Below are positions 7,348 through 16,031 of a stretch of 64,000 bases of DNA, piece by piece. The DNA comes from Actinomyces sp. GTDB taxonomy: Bacteria > Actinomycetota > Actinomycetes > Actinomycetales > Actinomycetaceae. Under the pieces are notes generated by a model. It saw nothing but the letters and a program-made list of their open reading frames with translations, searched no databases and was not told where the DNA came from. Location of the stretch: assembly GCF_030524025.1 (NCBI RefSeq), contig NZ_JAUNHI010000005.1:1-64000 (forward strand), given 5' to 3'. Within the stretch, counting starts at the first letter, position 1, and each line of letters opens with the position of its first letter. A program made the position numbers and the translations under genes.

Positions 7348-9555
7348 CTACCTGCGCTGCTGAATAACACGGGTTCCTTCCTCGGGTGAATGTAGGGCAA
7401 GAGCCAACGCCGGCGGACCCCAATTCTCGTCATTCATCTTTGGTTGGATGCAATGAATCTGGACCGTAATACCAGCCTGCGAACGAAACTTCGCGTCGCC
7501 AGCGTAGCCGGTGTGATGTGTTGGTCGGCTCGGGCCTTGATGAATGTTGGCGATTTTGCGGTGATCCATTATCGAGTTTGACGTGGAAAACTCCCGCCCT
7601 GAACTCTTTTTCGACGGCAGAGGCGCGCGATCCCTCACTTCTAAATTGTCCATAAAAAGCAAGTCAACTTTTGGTGGCGGCGTCAAAGAGTTTATCGACA
7701 TGATGAATGCCGCGATTCTTGTCCGCTCCTCGGAGTGCGCGTTCCAGTCCGCAAGAATAGGCGCAATCGTACTCCAGTCGACCTCAACCAGCATGTTTCG
7801 CCTCTCTGGGCCCTTGCGGTGATCTCGCGGGTCGACCGAAGCCTCGTGTTTGAGATGATGCAGTAGGTCAAGATGCTTGTCGCTAGGCCCGATGTGTTCG
7901 ATGTAAAGATGCTCTTGCTTGACGAACCAGCCCCGACTCATCCTTAGTGAATCCAGGTCAAGTGCAATAACCTGTGAGCGAGTCAAATTCATGCTCTCAT
8001 CGAGAAGAAAACTACGTCTCCAGGTCCCGAGAGAACTGCCGTCCTCGTCCAGTTCGATAAGCGAACTTCTCATAGTCTTTTCATGTTCGACATAGTTCCG
8101 GTAGACATCGATTGTCTCGGGATTTATCCAGGCGCGCAGGACGTCAAGGTAGTTCTGGCGATACCCGAAAAACCGCCCCCTTTGCTGGATGGTGTCCGCA
8201 TTCTTAATTCCCGGTGAGCGCGGCATATAAGTCACGGCCAGGTTCTCTATCGTGAAACCGCGGTCGAGCTTGGCGCCCCCGATGACAATCCAGCCAGGAC
8301 TTCCTCTCCAATCCCGGGAATCGATATCCACCCCATTCTTACTGTTGACGGACCGGACTCGAATAGAGGCGAGATAACTCTTGAGATGTTCTAGGATGGT
8401 GTCCAGGGACAGTTTCTCAGTGCCCACGGTAGTGCCGCCGGTCGAGTCGAGGTCATCGTAAGCGACGCGGAACATCGAGTCGCGGAGCTGCTCGAACAGC
8501 ATACGGTCACCGGAATCAAAAGCGATCTGGATGCGATCATGTAAAACGCTGGTCACCCAAGTTTCATACACCTCGTGCAGGTCTGTCTCTGACGACGGAT
8601 GAATGAGCATCGAAAGTGGACGGGGTCTGCCTCGCTCTTGAGTGACCACGAGCGCGATCAGGAAAGTCGCCAATGCGGTTTGAAAAGACTTCGGGGGAGT
8701 GGGGAGCGAGGTGTCGAGAGCATCATCATTGTCATCGATGGCACGGACAAAACTGTTTCTGCGATTAATAAACAGTTCCTCGCCACCAACATACCCTGGA
8801 CTGTGTTGAAGTACAGTCACTGTGCGGGGCGAGACCGTGTCTTCGAGGGAGACGAGAAGCGGCGCCTGAGGGGTGGCGGTATATATCACGTAACTGTGAA
8901 GAGGAAGTGAATCACGTAGCTCGCGGATCGCCTTATAGCTGGCGCTCTCCTCGCTCTTCTTCGCTAGCAGGTTAAGTCCAGCCTGATCGCCCTCGTCATC
9001 GATGATCAGTGCAGGAAACCGTCCGCACTGTTGAGTCAACGTCGACACCAGATCTTTGGCGTACCCTAAGTTCTTGGCATTCTTGAGCACGACCGCTATG
9101 GTTGTCGTATGCGTCGTCGTCGAGGACTTTCGGGCGCTTGAGATCAGGGAGGCGATGTCGTTGGGCTCACGTTCTTTTCGTAGATTGAGTGGCCGCCACG
9201 TTGGGATTCCGCCGTCGCCTTCCATTTGCAGGTCGTCATGTAGACGATTGAACGTCTGCTCCATGAGATTTACCTTTGTTCCTGCGAGAAGAATGACAAG
9301 CGGAAATCGATTGTCGTGTGCGAGCGCGGTGAGAGCCGTGAACGACATTGTCTTGCCGCTCTGTACCTCGCCGACGACAAGTTCCGCCGACTTTTCGCGC
9401 CTGTTCCAGTCGTGAGGGCTCACGCAGCGGGAAAGAACTCTTTTGGCCCCGCCTAGGACCTGAGATTGTTGCTCGGGTTCCAGCCCGCTGCGCTCCAGCA
9501 TTGCAGTTGCTTCCGAGCCGACCTGCGGTTCCCAGCCTGCAGTTTGAGGTGTCAC
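7348..9555 (-). CDS. Z1 domain-containing P-loop ATPase of a restriction/defence operon
   Basis: A 735-residue protein. A Walker A GEVQSGKT (about 62-69) and an acidic IIDDEGDQAG motif form the helicase-like core. The Z1-type C-terminal region carries GWIVIGGAKLDRGFTIENLAVTYMP in two parts and TIQQRGRFFGYR, the hallmark of the family. Z1 proteins are known as superfamily II-like partners of MORC/MutL-type ATPases, Vsr and cytosine methylases in restriction-type operons. The GTG start at 9555 overlaps the upstream ATPase stop codon (GTGA), implying translational coupling. The stretch is markedly less GC-rich than the surrounding chromosome, pointing to horizontal origin. The partners often found downstream in such operons (DUF4420/PD-(D/E)XK and AIPR proteins) are absent here. 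Confidence 0.85.
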   Translation of the reverse strand: MTPQTAGWEPQVGSEATAMLERSGLEPEQQSQVLGGAKRVLSRCVSPHDWNRREKSAELVVGEVQSGKTMSFTALTALAHDNRFPLVILLAGTKVNLMEQTFNRLHDDLQMEGDGGIPTWRPLNLRKEREPNDIASLISSARKSSTTTHTTTIAVVLKNAKNLGYAKDLVSTLTQQCGRFPALIIDDEGDQAGLNLLAKKSEESASYKAIRELRDSLPLHSYVIYTATPQAPLLVSLEDTVSPRTVTVLQHSPGYVGGEELFINRRNSFVRAIDDNDDALDTSLPTPPKSFQTALATFLIALVVTQERGRPRPLSMLIHPSSETDLHEVYETWVTSVLHDRIQIAFDSGDRMLFEQLRDSMFRVAYDDLDSTGGTTVGTEKLSLDTILEHLKSYLASIRVRSVNSKNGVDIDSRDWRGSPGWIVIGGAKLDRGFTIENLAVTYMPRSPGIKNADTIQQRGRFFGYRQNYLDVLRAWINPETIDVYRNYVEHEKTMRSSLIELDEDGSSLGTWRRSFLLDESMNLTRSQVIALDLDSLRMSRGWFVKQEHLYIEHIGPSDKHLDLLHHLKHEASVDPRDHRKGPERRNMLVEVDWSTIAPILADWNAHSEERTRIAAFIMSINSLTPPPKVDLLFMDNLEVRDRAPLPSKKSSGREFSTSNSIMDHRKIANIHQGPSRPTHHTGYAGDAKFRSQAGITVQIHCIQPKMNDENWGPPALALALHSPEEGTRVIQQRR

Positions 9556-11239
9556 AGTTCTATCCTTCTTGAGAGCGCACCGTTCACGGTGTCGTTGAGT
9601 AGCGGAATGAGAAGGCTGGGTTCAAGTGCCCCACTGCGTTCGGCTCGGGTTTGGACGAGCGCAAAAGCGATGGCGAGACGTATGATCGGCTCCATATCCA
9701 TGGTTGGCACATTCGCAAACGACTGCATAAAACGATGTGAACGATTCACTTCGAGAGTCCATTTTTCGCGAGGAGGCGATCCGTTGTCCTGTGTCAGCCG
9801 AATCCATCGATCGGCGGAATGAGGGGCATCTACAACCACGATTCGAATGCTCGTATTTACTAGGCTGCTCGAGACTGTCGACAAGTCGATCGTGTGCTCT
9901 ATGGGCTCCGCGAAATTGGTGTTGTCTAAATGCTTGGTGTCGACCTGTGGTGAGGTGGCGAAGGATTGCGGTGGAACAGGGGACTCAATCGACCGAGCAA
10001 CCGCATCGAGGGCTCTAGTGACTGCTTGGTGAGCATTGCGTCCTCGTTCAGTGACGCGATGTCCCTTGGCCATACTGAGCAACGGAAGTGGCTCGGCGTT
10101 GAGGATCTCTGCGAGTTTACGGACGAAAGTGTCCTCATCGTTGCCCTCCCATAGAAGAGCATCTTTGGTGTGGGTCACGGGGACGTTGACGATGTGCAGT
10201 TCGCCGATAAGACGCTGCGACTCGAACGAGTTGGGTGCGCCAAAGATTTCGTAAGGCTTGTATCCGTCCTCGGCGTCGTTCGCCGCCCCGCCTGCACCTT
10301 TGACCACTTTTCCGCGATACAAAAGTGCGAACCCTGCTTGCTTGGCGCGACCTTTTTTCAGAAGCCCTGCCCATCTTTCAGAAGCCCTGCCCATCCTGTG
10401 ACTTTTGCCCCGGACGCCAGTGTGATGGCGACGTCTTTCTTCCATTCGACTGGGGCTTCGTGCGGCCGGTCCCAGCGGGAGGCCGTAAGAAGATCTGGAT
10501 TTACTGGTGCTAACTTCCTGCCTTGAACGATGATCGTCACGTCAGGGTCGGCTATGAATGTGCGATATATGCTTTGAAGGTACTCGCGTATTTTCCCGAG
10601 GGTTCTGCCTTTGGGGATTGGTTGGTTTAGGTGGCGCAGAATCAGCGTTGTCCCGTGCTCGAGCGGTCCTGCCGGCTCTTCGAATAGCGGAATCGTGGAC
10701 CTGTTTGACTCGACGATGGCGGGGACATCGAAATGTACCGTGCGACGCACGTTCTCGTCAAGGGCGGACGTGGTGACAGTGAAGTCGTTTGCGTACCAGG
10801 TCGCCGCGCTTTTCATTCCGATTCCGAATTGCGAAAGCCCGCTGGTGTCGGCCGGAGGCGATGCGGGGGTGAAAGCCCGTGGGATGTCGATCTCCGATAT
10901 TCCTGCTGCGTTGTCGGTGACGGTGATCGTGTTGGAAGTCTCGCTGAACTGAACTTCTATTTCAAGGTGGGCGTCGTCTCCGAATGCTTCGACCAGCCTG
11001 TGCCGATTGGCCGCCCATGACTGGAGTGCGTTGTCAACGAACTCTCCGATTGCGTACCAAGCCTTATAGTTCATGGCGGGGAATAGCGCGAGCATCCCGA
11101 CGCCGGGGCGAACGGTCACTTCGCTGGTTGATGGCGAGGGCGAAGGCAAAGGAGGCACTTCCTTGAAGCGGGTTCTGAGATTTGGCTGTACAATAGCGGA
11201 CGGTCGCGGTATGATGCCTATACGCACCAAGGGTAGCAC
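9552..11239 (-). pseudogene. GHKL/MORC-type ATPase split by a 20-bp tandem duplication
   Basis: As sequenced there are two pieces. 11239-10358 encodes an intact N-terminal GHKL ATPase domain: EFVDNALQSW (Asn about 70), DNAAGIS (Asp about 109) and FGIGMKSAA (about 138). It then stops in frame after GWAGLLKDGQGF. The C-terminal part continues in another frame to 9552. A 20-bp sequence containing GAAGCCCTGC occurs twice head to tail at 10356-10375 and 10376-10395. Removing one copy restores GWAGLLKKGRAKQAG and one 555-residue frame running into the GTGA overlap with the Z1 gene. The family is the MORC/MutL-like ATPase of restriction-type operons. The lesion is either a true knockout or a reversible off-state, because 20 is not divisible by 3. 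Composition is low in GC like the Z1 gene. Confidence 0.85.
10356..10395. repeat. 20-bp perfect tandem duplication
   Basis: Two exact adjacent 20-bp copies (10356-10375 and 10376-10395), each starting TTTCAGAAGC and ending CTGCCCATC on the plus strand. It causes the frameshift in the MORC-type ATPase gene. Confidence 0.95.
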
Positions 11240-11295
11240 TGCTTTTTGGCCGGTTGGTCGGTTTGCGGGGCTGGTGCTGAAGGGGTGGGTTATCG

Positions 11296-11763
11296 TTATT
11301 TGTTCGTAACCATCCGGGATGTCAGCGCCTCTTGCACGCGGTGCTGAGCATGGTGTGTGTCCTCATGCTCCCAGACGTGGATGACGGTCCAGCCGAGCTC
11401 CGCGAGGCGGGCGTCGGTGTCGGAGTCGCGGGCCTGGTTGCGCGCGATCTTCCACTGCCACCACTCGGAGTTCCGGTCGGGCCTGCGTCCGTGTTCCGGG
11501 CACCCGTGCCAGAAGCAACCGTCGACCTGGACGGCCACCTTCCACCGGGTGAAGGCGATGTCCACCCTGCGGCGCGGCAGGCCCGGGACGATGTACTGGA
11601 CGCGAAACCTCAAGCCTGTGGCGTGCAGGGCCCGGCGAAGTGCCATCTCGGGGCTGGTGTCCCTGCGCGCAAGCCGTGCGTACCGTTGCGAGACGCTGGG
11701 ATCAACGGGCGTGCGCCTCCCGGGTTCGGGTGCGTGCAGGGGGTCCTCGGGCTCGTCGTCCAT
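11296..11763 (-). CDS. vsr: very short patch repair (Vsr) endonuclease
   Basis: A 155-residue protein of the Vsr family, which nicks at T:G mismatches arising from deamination of 5-methylcytosine. Visible motifs are RRVDIAF (metal-binding Asp), VDGCFWHGCPEHG, NSEWWQWKIARN and the C-terminal GWTVIHVWEHE. An approximately 25-residue Pro/Glu-rich leader precedes the conserved RYARLARRDTSPEMALRRAL. The gene starts 5 bases after the cytosine methylase stop codon, so the two form a tight pair as expected: methylase product and the repair of its mutagenic by-product. A 56-base gap separates it from the ATPase gene. Confidence 0.92.
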   Translation of the reverse strand: MDDEPEDPLHAPEPGRRTPVDPSVSQRYARLARRDTSPEMALRRALHATGLRFRVQYIVPGLPRRRVDIAFTRWKVAVQVDGCFWHGCPEHGRRPDRNSEWWQWKIARNQARDSDTDARLAELGWTVIHVWEHEDTHHAQHRVQEALTSRMVTNK

Positions 11764-11768
11764 GGCGC

Positions 11769-13112
11769 CTACTGTGTCAGGAGCGCGGCGACTGGCGCCT
11801 CGGGGTTCGCAGGTGCGGCGGACACTGCCTCAAGAATGCGCCTGCCGGCCTCCGTCGTCTCCAGGATGTCCCGGTCGCGCTCGCAGTGGAGCTTGAAGAT
11901 GTTCCACACGGCGCCGACGTTCACCCCATTGCCGAGCTGCTTGTACGTCTTGGCATCGGGCTGACCGTCGAAGGAGAACCCGTCGGGCAGCCCCTGCAGC
12001 CGCGCGGTCTCGCGTGGAGCAAGCCGTCGCCGTCGTGGTCCAACGATGCTCGTCTGCGTGATTGCGACCAGCGCCGGCGCGTAGGTCGGTGGCTTGGCGC
12101 GCAGCCCGGAGGGCCGGAAGTGCATGAGGCAGTCCCACAGCGACCCGAGGTCCTGGGCCTGCCACTCGAGCTTGCGGCGGGAGGGCGGGAAGCCCATCAC
12201 TCCGGATGTCGTCTTCCACGCGCGGCACCAGGCCTCGTTGCGCGTGTAGAGCTCGGCGTTCTTGCGCAGGAAGTTCATCTTCCAGGCCGGGACGTCGTCG
12301 TGCTCGCCGGCATCGATCTGAGCCTCCAGGGCCTCGATGGTTTGCCAGGCGTCGACCCAGATAGGGAATCCGGGCAGCTTTTGCCCAGGGTTGTAACGCC
12401 GGTAGCGCTCAACCCAGTCGTCCCAGGCGTTGATCCACTCGGTCTCCGCCTCCGACAACTCGTAGCCCTCCGCCTCGTCAAGCAGGAAGGCCTCCAGGTC
12501 CCAGGCGGTCGCCCCCTCGCCGTAGAGAGTGCCAGGACGGGCGACCGGCTCCGGCTCCGACTCGCCAATGCCGTCGGGGTTGTAGGTCGCAGTGATGAAG
12601 ACGCGTTCCCGCACCTGCGGCCGACCGCCACGTTCGGGGCTGATCTGGTGGGGCGACAGGATCGCCGGGGTCGAGGAGACCCGGTACCCCTCTTTGCGGA
12701 GGGTGCGCACGATGACCTCCCACTCGTGCTTGTGCCGGGGACCGGCCAGGTTCCGGACGTTCTCCAGGAGCAGCACGGTGGGGTGGTGCTTGTGCACGAT
12801 CTGAAGGATGTTGAAGTAGAGCGTGCCGCGGACCTCCTCCATGCCCTTCTGGGCGCCAGACTTCGAGAAGGGCTGGCACGGGAAGCCTGCGGCAAGGACG
12901 TCATGAGCCTGGATGGCGTCGGTGACTCCTGCGTCGCCCGCGTCGTTGGTGATGTCCCCCAACGGGTCGATGCCCCAGTTCTGCTCGTAGACGCGGGCCG
13001 CGTCCTTGTCGATCTCGACGGCATAGACGCACTCTCCACCCATGGCGGACAAGGCAGCGTGGAAGCCGCCGATGCCGGCGAACAGGTCGGAGTAGGTGAA
13101 GGGTGACGTCAT
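11769..13112 (-). CDS. DNA (cytosine-5-)-methyltransferase
   Basis: A 447-residue type II-style C5 methylase. Motif I is DLFAGIGG (about 9-16), the catalytic Cys is in GFPCQPFSKSG (Cys79), motif VI is ENVRN (about 117) and motif VIII is QVRERVFI. The target-recognition region is followed by RETARLQGLPDGF (IX) and KQLGNGVNVG (X). I choose the ATG at 13112 over the one at 13130: it begins right before motif I and follows a TTAGCTAT box by a few bases, the leaderless pattern seen elsewhere here. It is part of the minus-strand order PD-(D/E)XK-like protein, methylase, Vsr, MORC-type ATPase, Z1. The recognition sequence cannot be read from the sequence. Confidence 0.93.
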   Translation of the reverse strand: MTSPFTYSDLFAGIGGFHAALSAMGGECVYAVEIDKDAARVYEQNWGIDPLGDITNDAGDAGVTDAIQAHDVLAAGFPCQPFSKSGAQKGMEEVRGTLYFNILQIVHKHHPTVLLLENVRNLAGPRHKHEWEVIVRTLRKEGYRVSSTPAILSPHQISPERGGRPQVRERVFITATYNPDGIGESEPEPVARPGTLYGEGATAWDLEAFLLDEAEGYELSEAETEWINAWDDWVERYRRYNPGQKLPGFPIWVDAWQTIEALEAQIDAGEHDDVPAWKMNFLRKNAELYTRNEAWCRAWKTTSGVMGFPPSRRKLEWQAQDLGSLWDCLMHFRPSGLRAKPPTYAPALVAITQTSIVGPRRRRLAPRETARLQGLPDGFSFDGQPDAKTYKQLGNGVNVGAVWNIFKLHCERDRDILETTEAGRRILEAVSAAPANPEAPVAALLTQ

Positions 13113-13175
13113 GGGGATAGCTAAGCACATGGGTGTGACACGAACCTAGAGCAGCGGTGGGGTTTCGCCGAGAAC

Positions 13176-14522
13176 TCAGTCACCCGTCCCCAGGTCGCAG
13201 TGCGCCGCGACCAGTCCCGCCTCGCGCGCCGCCCTGAGGTCCATCCGGTACTTCGGCCGACGGCGCGCCCCGCTTGTCTGGCGGCCCTGGTTGAACGAGG
13301 CCAGCACCCTGGCATCCCCGGCCTCCTGCAACGACCCGGTGCCTGCGAACACGTAGGCCTCAACGACGACGGGGTGGAGCGCGGTCTTGAGCCGCCGGGG
13401 CTTGGGGGAGCAGGAGGTCGGCTTGCCGCGAAGGTTCCGGTGCCAGGAGTCGAAGTCGGCGAGCCCCTCGAACGAAGGCCGTCCGGACAGCACGAGGAAG
13501 CCCAGTGCGCCCTTCTCATCGACACAGCGCTCCATGGCCTCCTTGTCGTTCAGGAGGGTCTGACCCGCCACTCCAGCCGGTGAGCTGAGCCCGGGCTGCG
13601 CGTGTGTCTTCAGGTCCCAGACGAAGTGCCTCTGGTAGTCGAACTCGGTGCTTCCGACCGTCACAGGTTCTCCGCCGAAGGCATCAATGAGCGCAGGAAG
13701 GCCAATGAACTCGAAGTACCATCCCGCCCACTCGGTCTGGCGCCAGTGCCGGAACTCGCTCTCTCGCATCTGCTCGACGCAGTCACGACCGCGCCACAGG
13801 GGAGGGCAACTCGCAGCGAGCGCGGTCGTGAGCAGCTGAGCCTCGTAGCGGATGTGGTCCTGGTACGGCAGCTGATGGTGGAGTGTTCTGCCCTCGGCAC
13901 CGGCGAGGAGCATGTTGAGCCCGCTGAGCGTGATCGTCTCGCCCGTCGACCAGCAGGAGTCGTCCCAGCGCATCCCGAGCAGCGAAGCGATCGCGCCGCC
14001 CAGCTTGGTCTTGGACATCCGGGTGTCAAGGCCGAGGTCCAGGTCGCGTACGAGGTTGACCAGCACGGACTTGCGTTCCTTGCTTCCCGGTCCCAGGTCC
14101 TGGGGGCCGGCGGCGGTCAGTGCCGAGATGCGTCGAACCGCCTCCAGCTTGTCACGGGCCGGGGTGAACCAGTCCGGAAGCGCGTCGGCCTCGGCGCGCA
14201 GCTCCTTGACCGTCGTGCGGCGCAGCTCGGTCTCGGTCAGGTTGAGCAGCGTGTTGAGCCCGGCGAGGGTGACCGTCTGCCCCGTCGAGGAGTAGACGGA
14301 GTGCCACTGTCCGCCGAGTGTCTCCACTAACCGGCGTGCAAGGACGTCCTTGGGCGCGGTGGTGTCGACGTCGAGCTCGAGTCGGTCGGCGACCGCGGTG
14401 AGGGCGGACTTCTTCTCCTTGCTCCCGGGCCCGAGTGGCTCTGCCGGCCGGCCTGTGATCGCGTAGAGGCGTGCGACGGCTTCTTTCTTCGAGGCGGCAG
14501 GTGTGAAGACGTCGGTGGCCAC
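13176..14522 (-). CDS. putative PD-(D/E)XK restriction endonuclease with two internal repeats
   Basis: A 448-residue protein from the GTG at 14522; a longer frame reaches 14750, but its extra 76 residues look non-coding. A TATCGT box 6 nt before the GTG supports a leaderless start there. Residues about 12-100 and 123-212 are an internal duplication: both carry LGPGSKE(K/R)KS, a helical block, then STG(Q/E)T(V/I)TL(A/S)GLN. These look like paired DNA-binding or helical modules. The C-terminal part has EFDYQRHFVWDLKTHA (about 293-308), an acidic-X(n)-DLK arrangement compatible with a PD-(D/E)XK nuclease core. Its position next to the methylase and Vsr argues for the cognate restriction enzyme. 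I do not recognise the exact family, so the function is inferred. Confidence 0.6.
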   Translation of the reverse strand: MATDVFTPAASKKEAVARLYAITGRPAEPLGPGSKEKKSALTAVADRLELDVDTTAPKDVLARRLVETLGGQWHSVYSSTGQTVTLAGLNTLLNLTETELRRTTVKELRAEADALPDWFTPARDKLEAVRRISALTAAGPQDLGPGSKERKSVLVNLVRDLDLGLDTRMSKTKLGGAIASLLGMRWDDSCWSTGETITLSGLNMLLAGAEGRTLHHQLPYQDHIRYEAQLLTTALAASCPPLWRGRDCVEQMRESEFRHWRQTEWAGWYFEFIGLPALIDAFGGEPVTVGSTEFDYQRHFVWDLKTHAQPGLSSPAGVAGQTLLNDKEAMERCVDEKGALGFLVLSGRPSFEGLADFDSWHRNLRGKPTSCSPKPRRLKTALHPVVVEAYVFAGTGSLQEAGDARVLASFNQGRQTSGARRRPKYRMDLRAAREAGLVAAHCDLGTGD

Positions 14523-14537
14523 GGTCCGACGATAGCG

Positions 14538-14553
14538 CTGCCCGTCCGGGCAG
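14538..14553. promoter_or_regulatory. 16-bp palindrome upstream of the putative restriction gene
   Basis: CTGCCCG-TC-CGGGCAG has perfect 7-base arms. On the minus strand it lies 16 bases before the GTG at 14522, inside the presumed -10/-35 region, a typical place for a controller or repressor site. No C-protein gene is visible nearby. Confidence 0.4.
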
Positions 14554-14649
14554 TGCTCACTCTCGTGGCGGTGGTCGGCAGGCCTGGATCGAGGCCCACC
14601 GTCTCCCTGCGGCCGGCTGGGTGGCAGCGCCGCGCACCCGGGCCGTCGT

Positions 14650-15023
14650 TCAGCCGCCGGCCGGATCGTCCAAGGCGTCGAGTACCGCCATGAGGCGCGG
14701 GATCGAGGAGTAGGCCCCCAGGGCTCGGCGGTGAGGTCACCGGCGCTCACGACCCGTGCGCCGCGGGGCGGAAGCAGTCGTATGAAGTCGGCGGCCCCCG
14801 CCAGGGCATCGCGACGCCGCCAGTAGTCCTCCTACGCCGACCTGGCATGGGCGAAGCCCGCTTGCACCCTCTGGCCGTGCGGTCCCAGGGTCGCCACATC
14901 ACCAAGGAACTGCTCGACCTCAGCCAGGAGGTCGCCGATCCTCGCGTTGGCATCCTTGGTGGCTCGCAGTGCCCTGACCTGCGCGCGCGAGGTGGTCGGC
15001 CTCGTGCCCAGCCACGCCAGCAT
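14650..15023 (-). pseudogene. decayed hypothetical gene
   Basis: Minus-strand reading starts MLAWLGTRPTTSRAQVRALR and runs through an amphipathic helical stretch (IGDLLAEVEQFLGDVATLGP). It hits an in-frame TAG after HARSA, then continues in the same frame as EDYWRRRDALAGAADFIRLL. After one further frameshift near 14715 it ends AYSSIPRLMAVLDALDDPAGG at 14650. One nonsense and one frame lesion break what looks like a single protein of about 125 residues. No family is recognised. It lies directly downstream of the 225-residue hypothetical and may have been its partner. Confidence 0.5.
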
Positions 15024-15049
15024 ATGAACACGACCGGTGACGGCGGTGC

Positions 15050-15727
15050 TCAGGCGGCGATGCGCAGAACGGGCTCGCGGGTGACGATCTCGCGGCCGAA
15101 GGTCCGCCCGGCCTCACCGAGCAGGCCGCGGCGCCCGCACACGGCGAGCGCGAACCAGATGATCTCCACCGCCTGGGCCAGACGCTCATCCCAGGCCTTG
15201 CGGTAGGCGGCCCACAGCTCGTCGGTGTCGAGGTCCATGGCGCGCTCCATCCGGCTGGAGACGCCGGGGTCCCGGTGCACTGCGTCCATGACCGCCTCCC
15301 AGGCCACGGAGCCCAGCGACGTCGGCACCGCGGAGCCGGAGTAGACCGACAGGGCGGCCAGCAGGGGCGGCAGCACGGGGTCGGCCGCCACCCGGTTGAT
15401 CCACCGGTCGACGGTGCGGTCGGCGTCGGCGTGCTCGGCGAGGTAGCCGAAGACCCGGCTGTGGGTGGTGGCGAGGTCGCGCATCTGGGGCCCGGGCGGC
15501 TCAGGCGCCGTCCAGTGCCCGTGCCTGTCGAGGTCGCGCAGGCCCAGGACAAGGTCGTAGAGCCGACCCACCCCGGCCGACAGGGTCATCATGACCGAGT
15601 CCTTGTTCGCCTCCGACAGCCGCCGGTCGCGCACGAGACGTAGACCGTTGGCGAGGAGGTCCCTGGTCGAGGCGGCCTTGAACCGCAGCTCCAGGTCCTG
15701 CTGATGCGTCAGGGTCAGGGTGGCCAT
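15050..15727 (-). CDS. hypothetical protein (225 aa, helical, cytosolic)
   Basis: The protein begins MATLTLTHQQDLELRFKAAS and shows steady alpha-helical composition with no signal peptide, membrane segment or recognised motif. A TAGCAT box 6 nt before the ATG suggests a leaderless promoter. It is followed 26 bases later by the decayed gene at 14650-15023, so the pair probably formed one operon at the edge of the restriction locus. Accessory in nature by location; function unknown. Confidence 0.65.
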   Translation of the reverse strand: MATLTLTHQQDLELRFKAASTRDLLANGLRLVRDRRLSEANKDSVMMTLSAGVGRLYDLVLGLRDLDRHGHWTAPEPPGPQMRDLATTHSRVFGYLAEHADADRTVDRWINRVAADPVLPPLLAALSVYSGSAVPTSLGSVAWEAVMDAVHRDPGVSSRMERAMDLDTDELWAAYRKAWDERLAQAVEIIWFALAVCGRRGLLGEAGRTFGREIVTREPVLRIAA

Positions 15728-16031
15728 ATCGGGATGCTAAGCCGAGAAAGCCGGTTGCTCGGGGAGGCGGCGCATGGAGCGGCGCGGCGCGTCGCCGTGG
15801 CCTGCGCCGCCAGACCGGGAGACGGTTCGGCGTCTGCGGACTGTCACCGGCAGGGACCGCCGTCGGAGGACAGGGCCGGGTGAACAGCGCCGGCACGGGG
15901 ACCGCCGTCGGGTTGGGACGGGCGGCCGCCTGTGGGCTGGACGCCGGCCGCGCCGTCGCGCCAGACTCGGGCCCGGGCCGTGCCGAGCTCGCCCGGCCCC
16001 CAGGAACTCGACCACCACGTAAGAACCAGCC
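15728..16031. other. intergenic gap without recognisable gene
   Basis: GC-rich divergent spacer between the hypothetical (minus) and the amidohydrolase (plus). It must hold both promoters; beyond the TAGCAT box next to 15727 I see no clear element, repeat or small gene. Confidence 0.5.
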
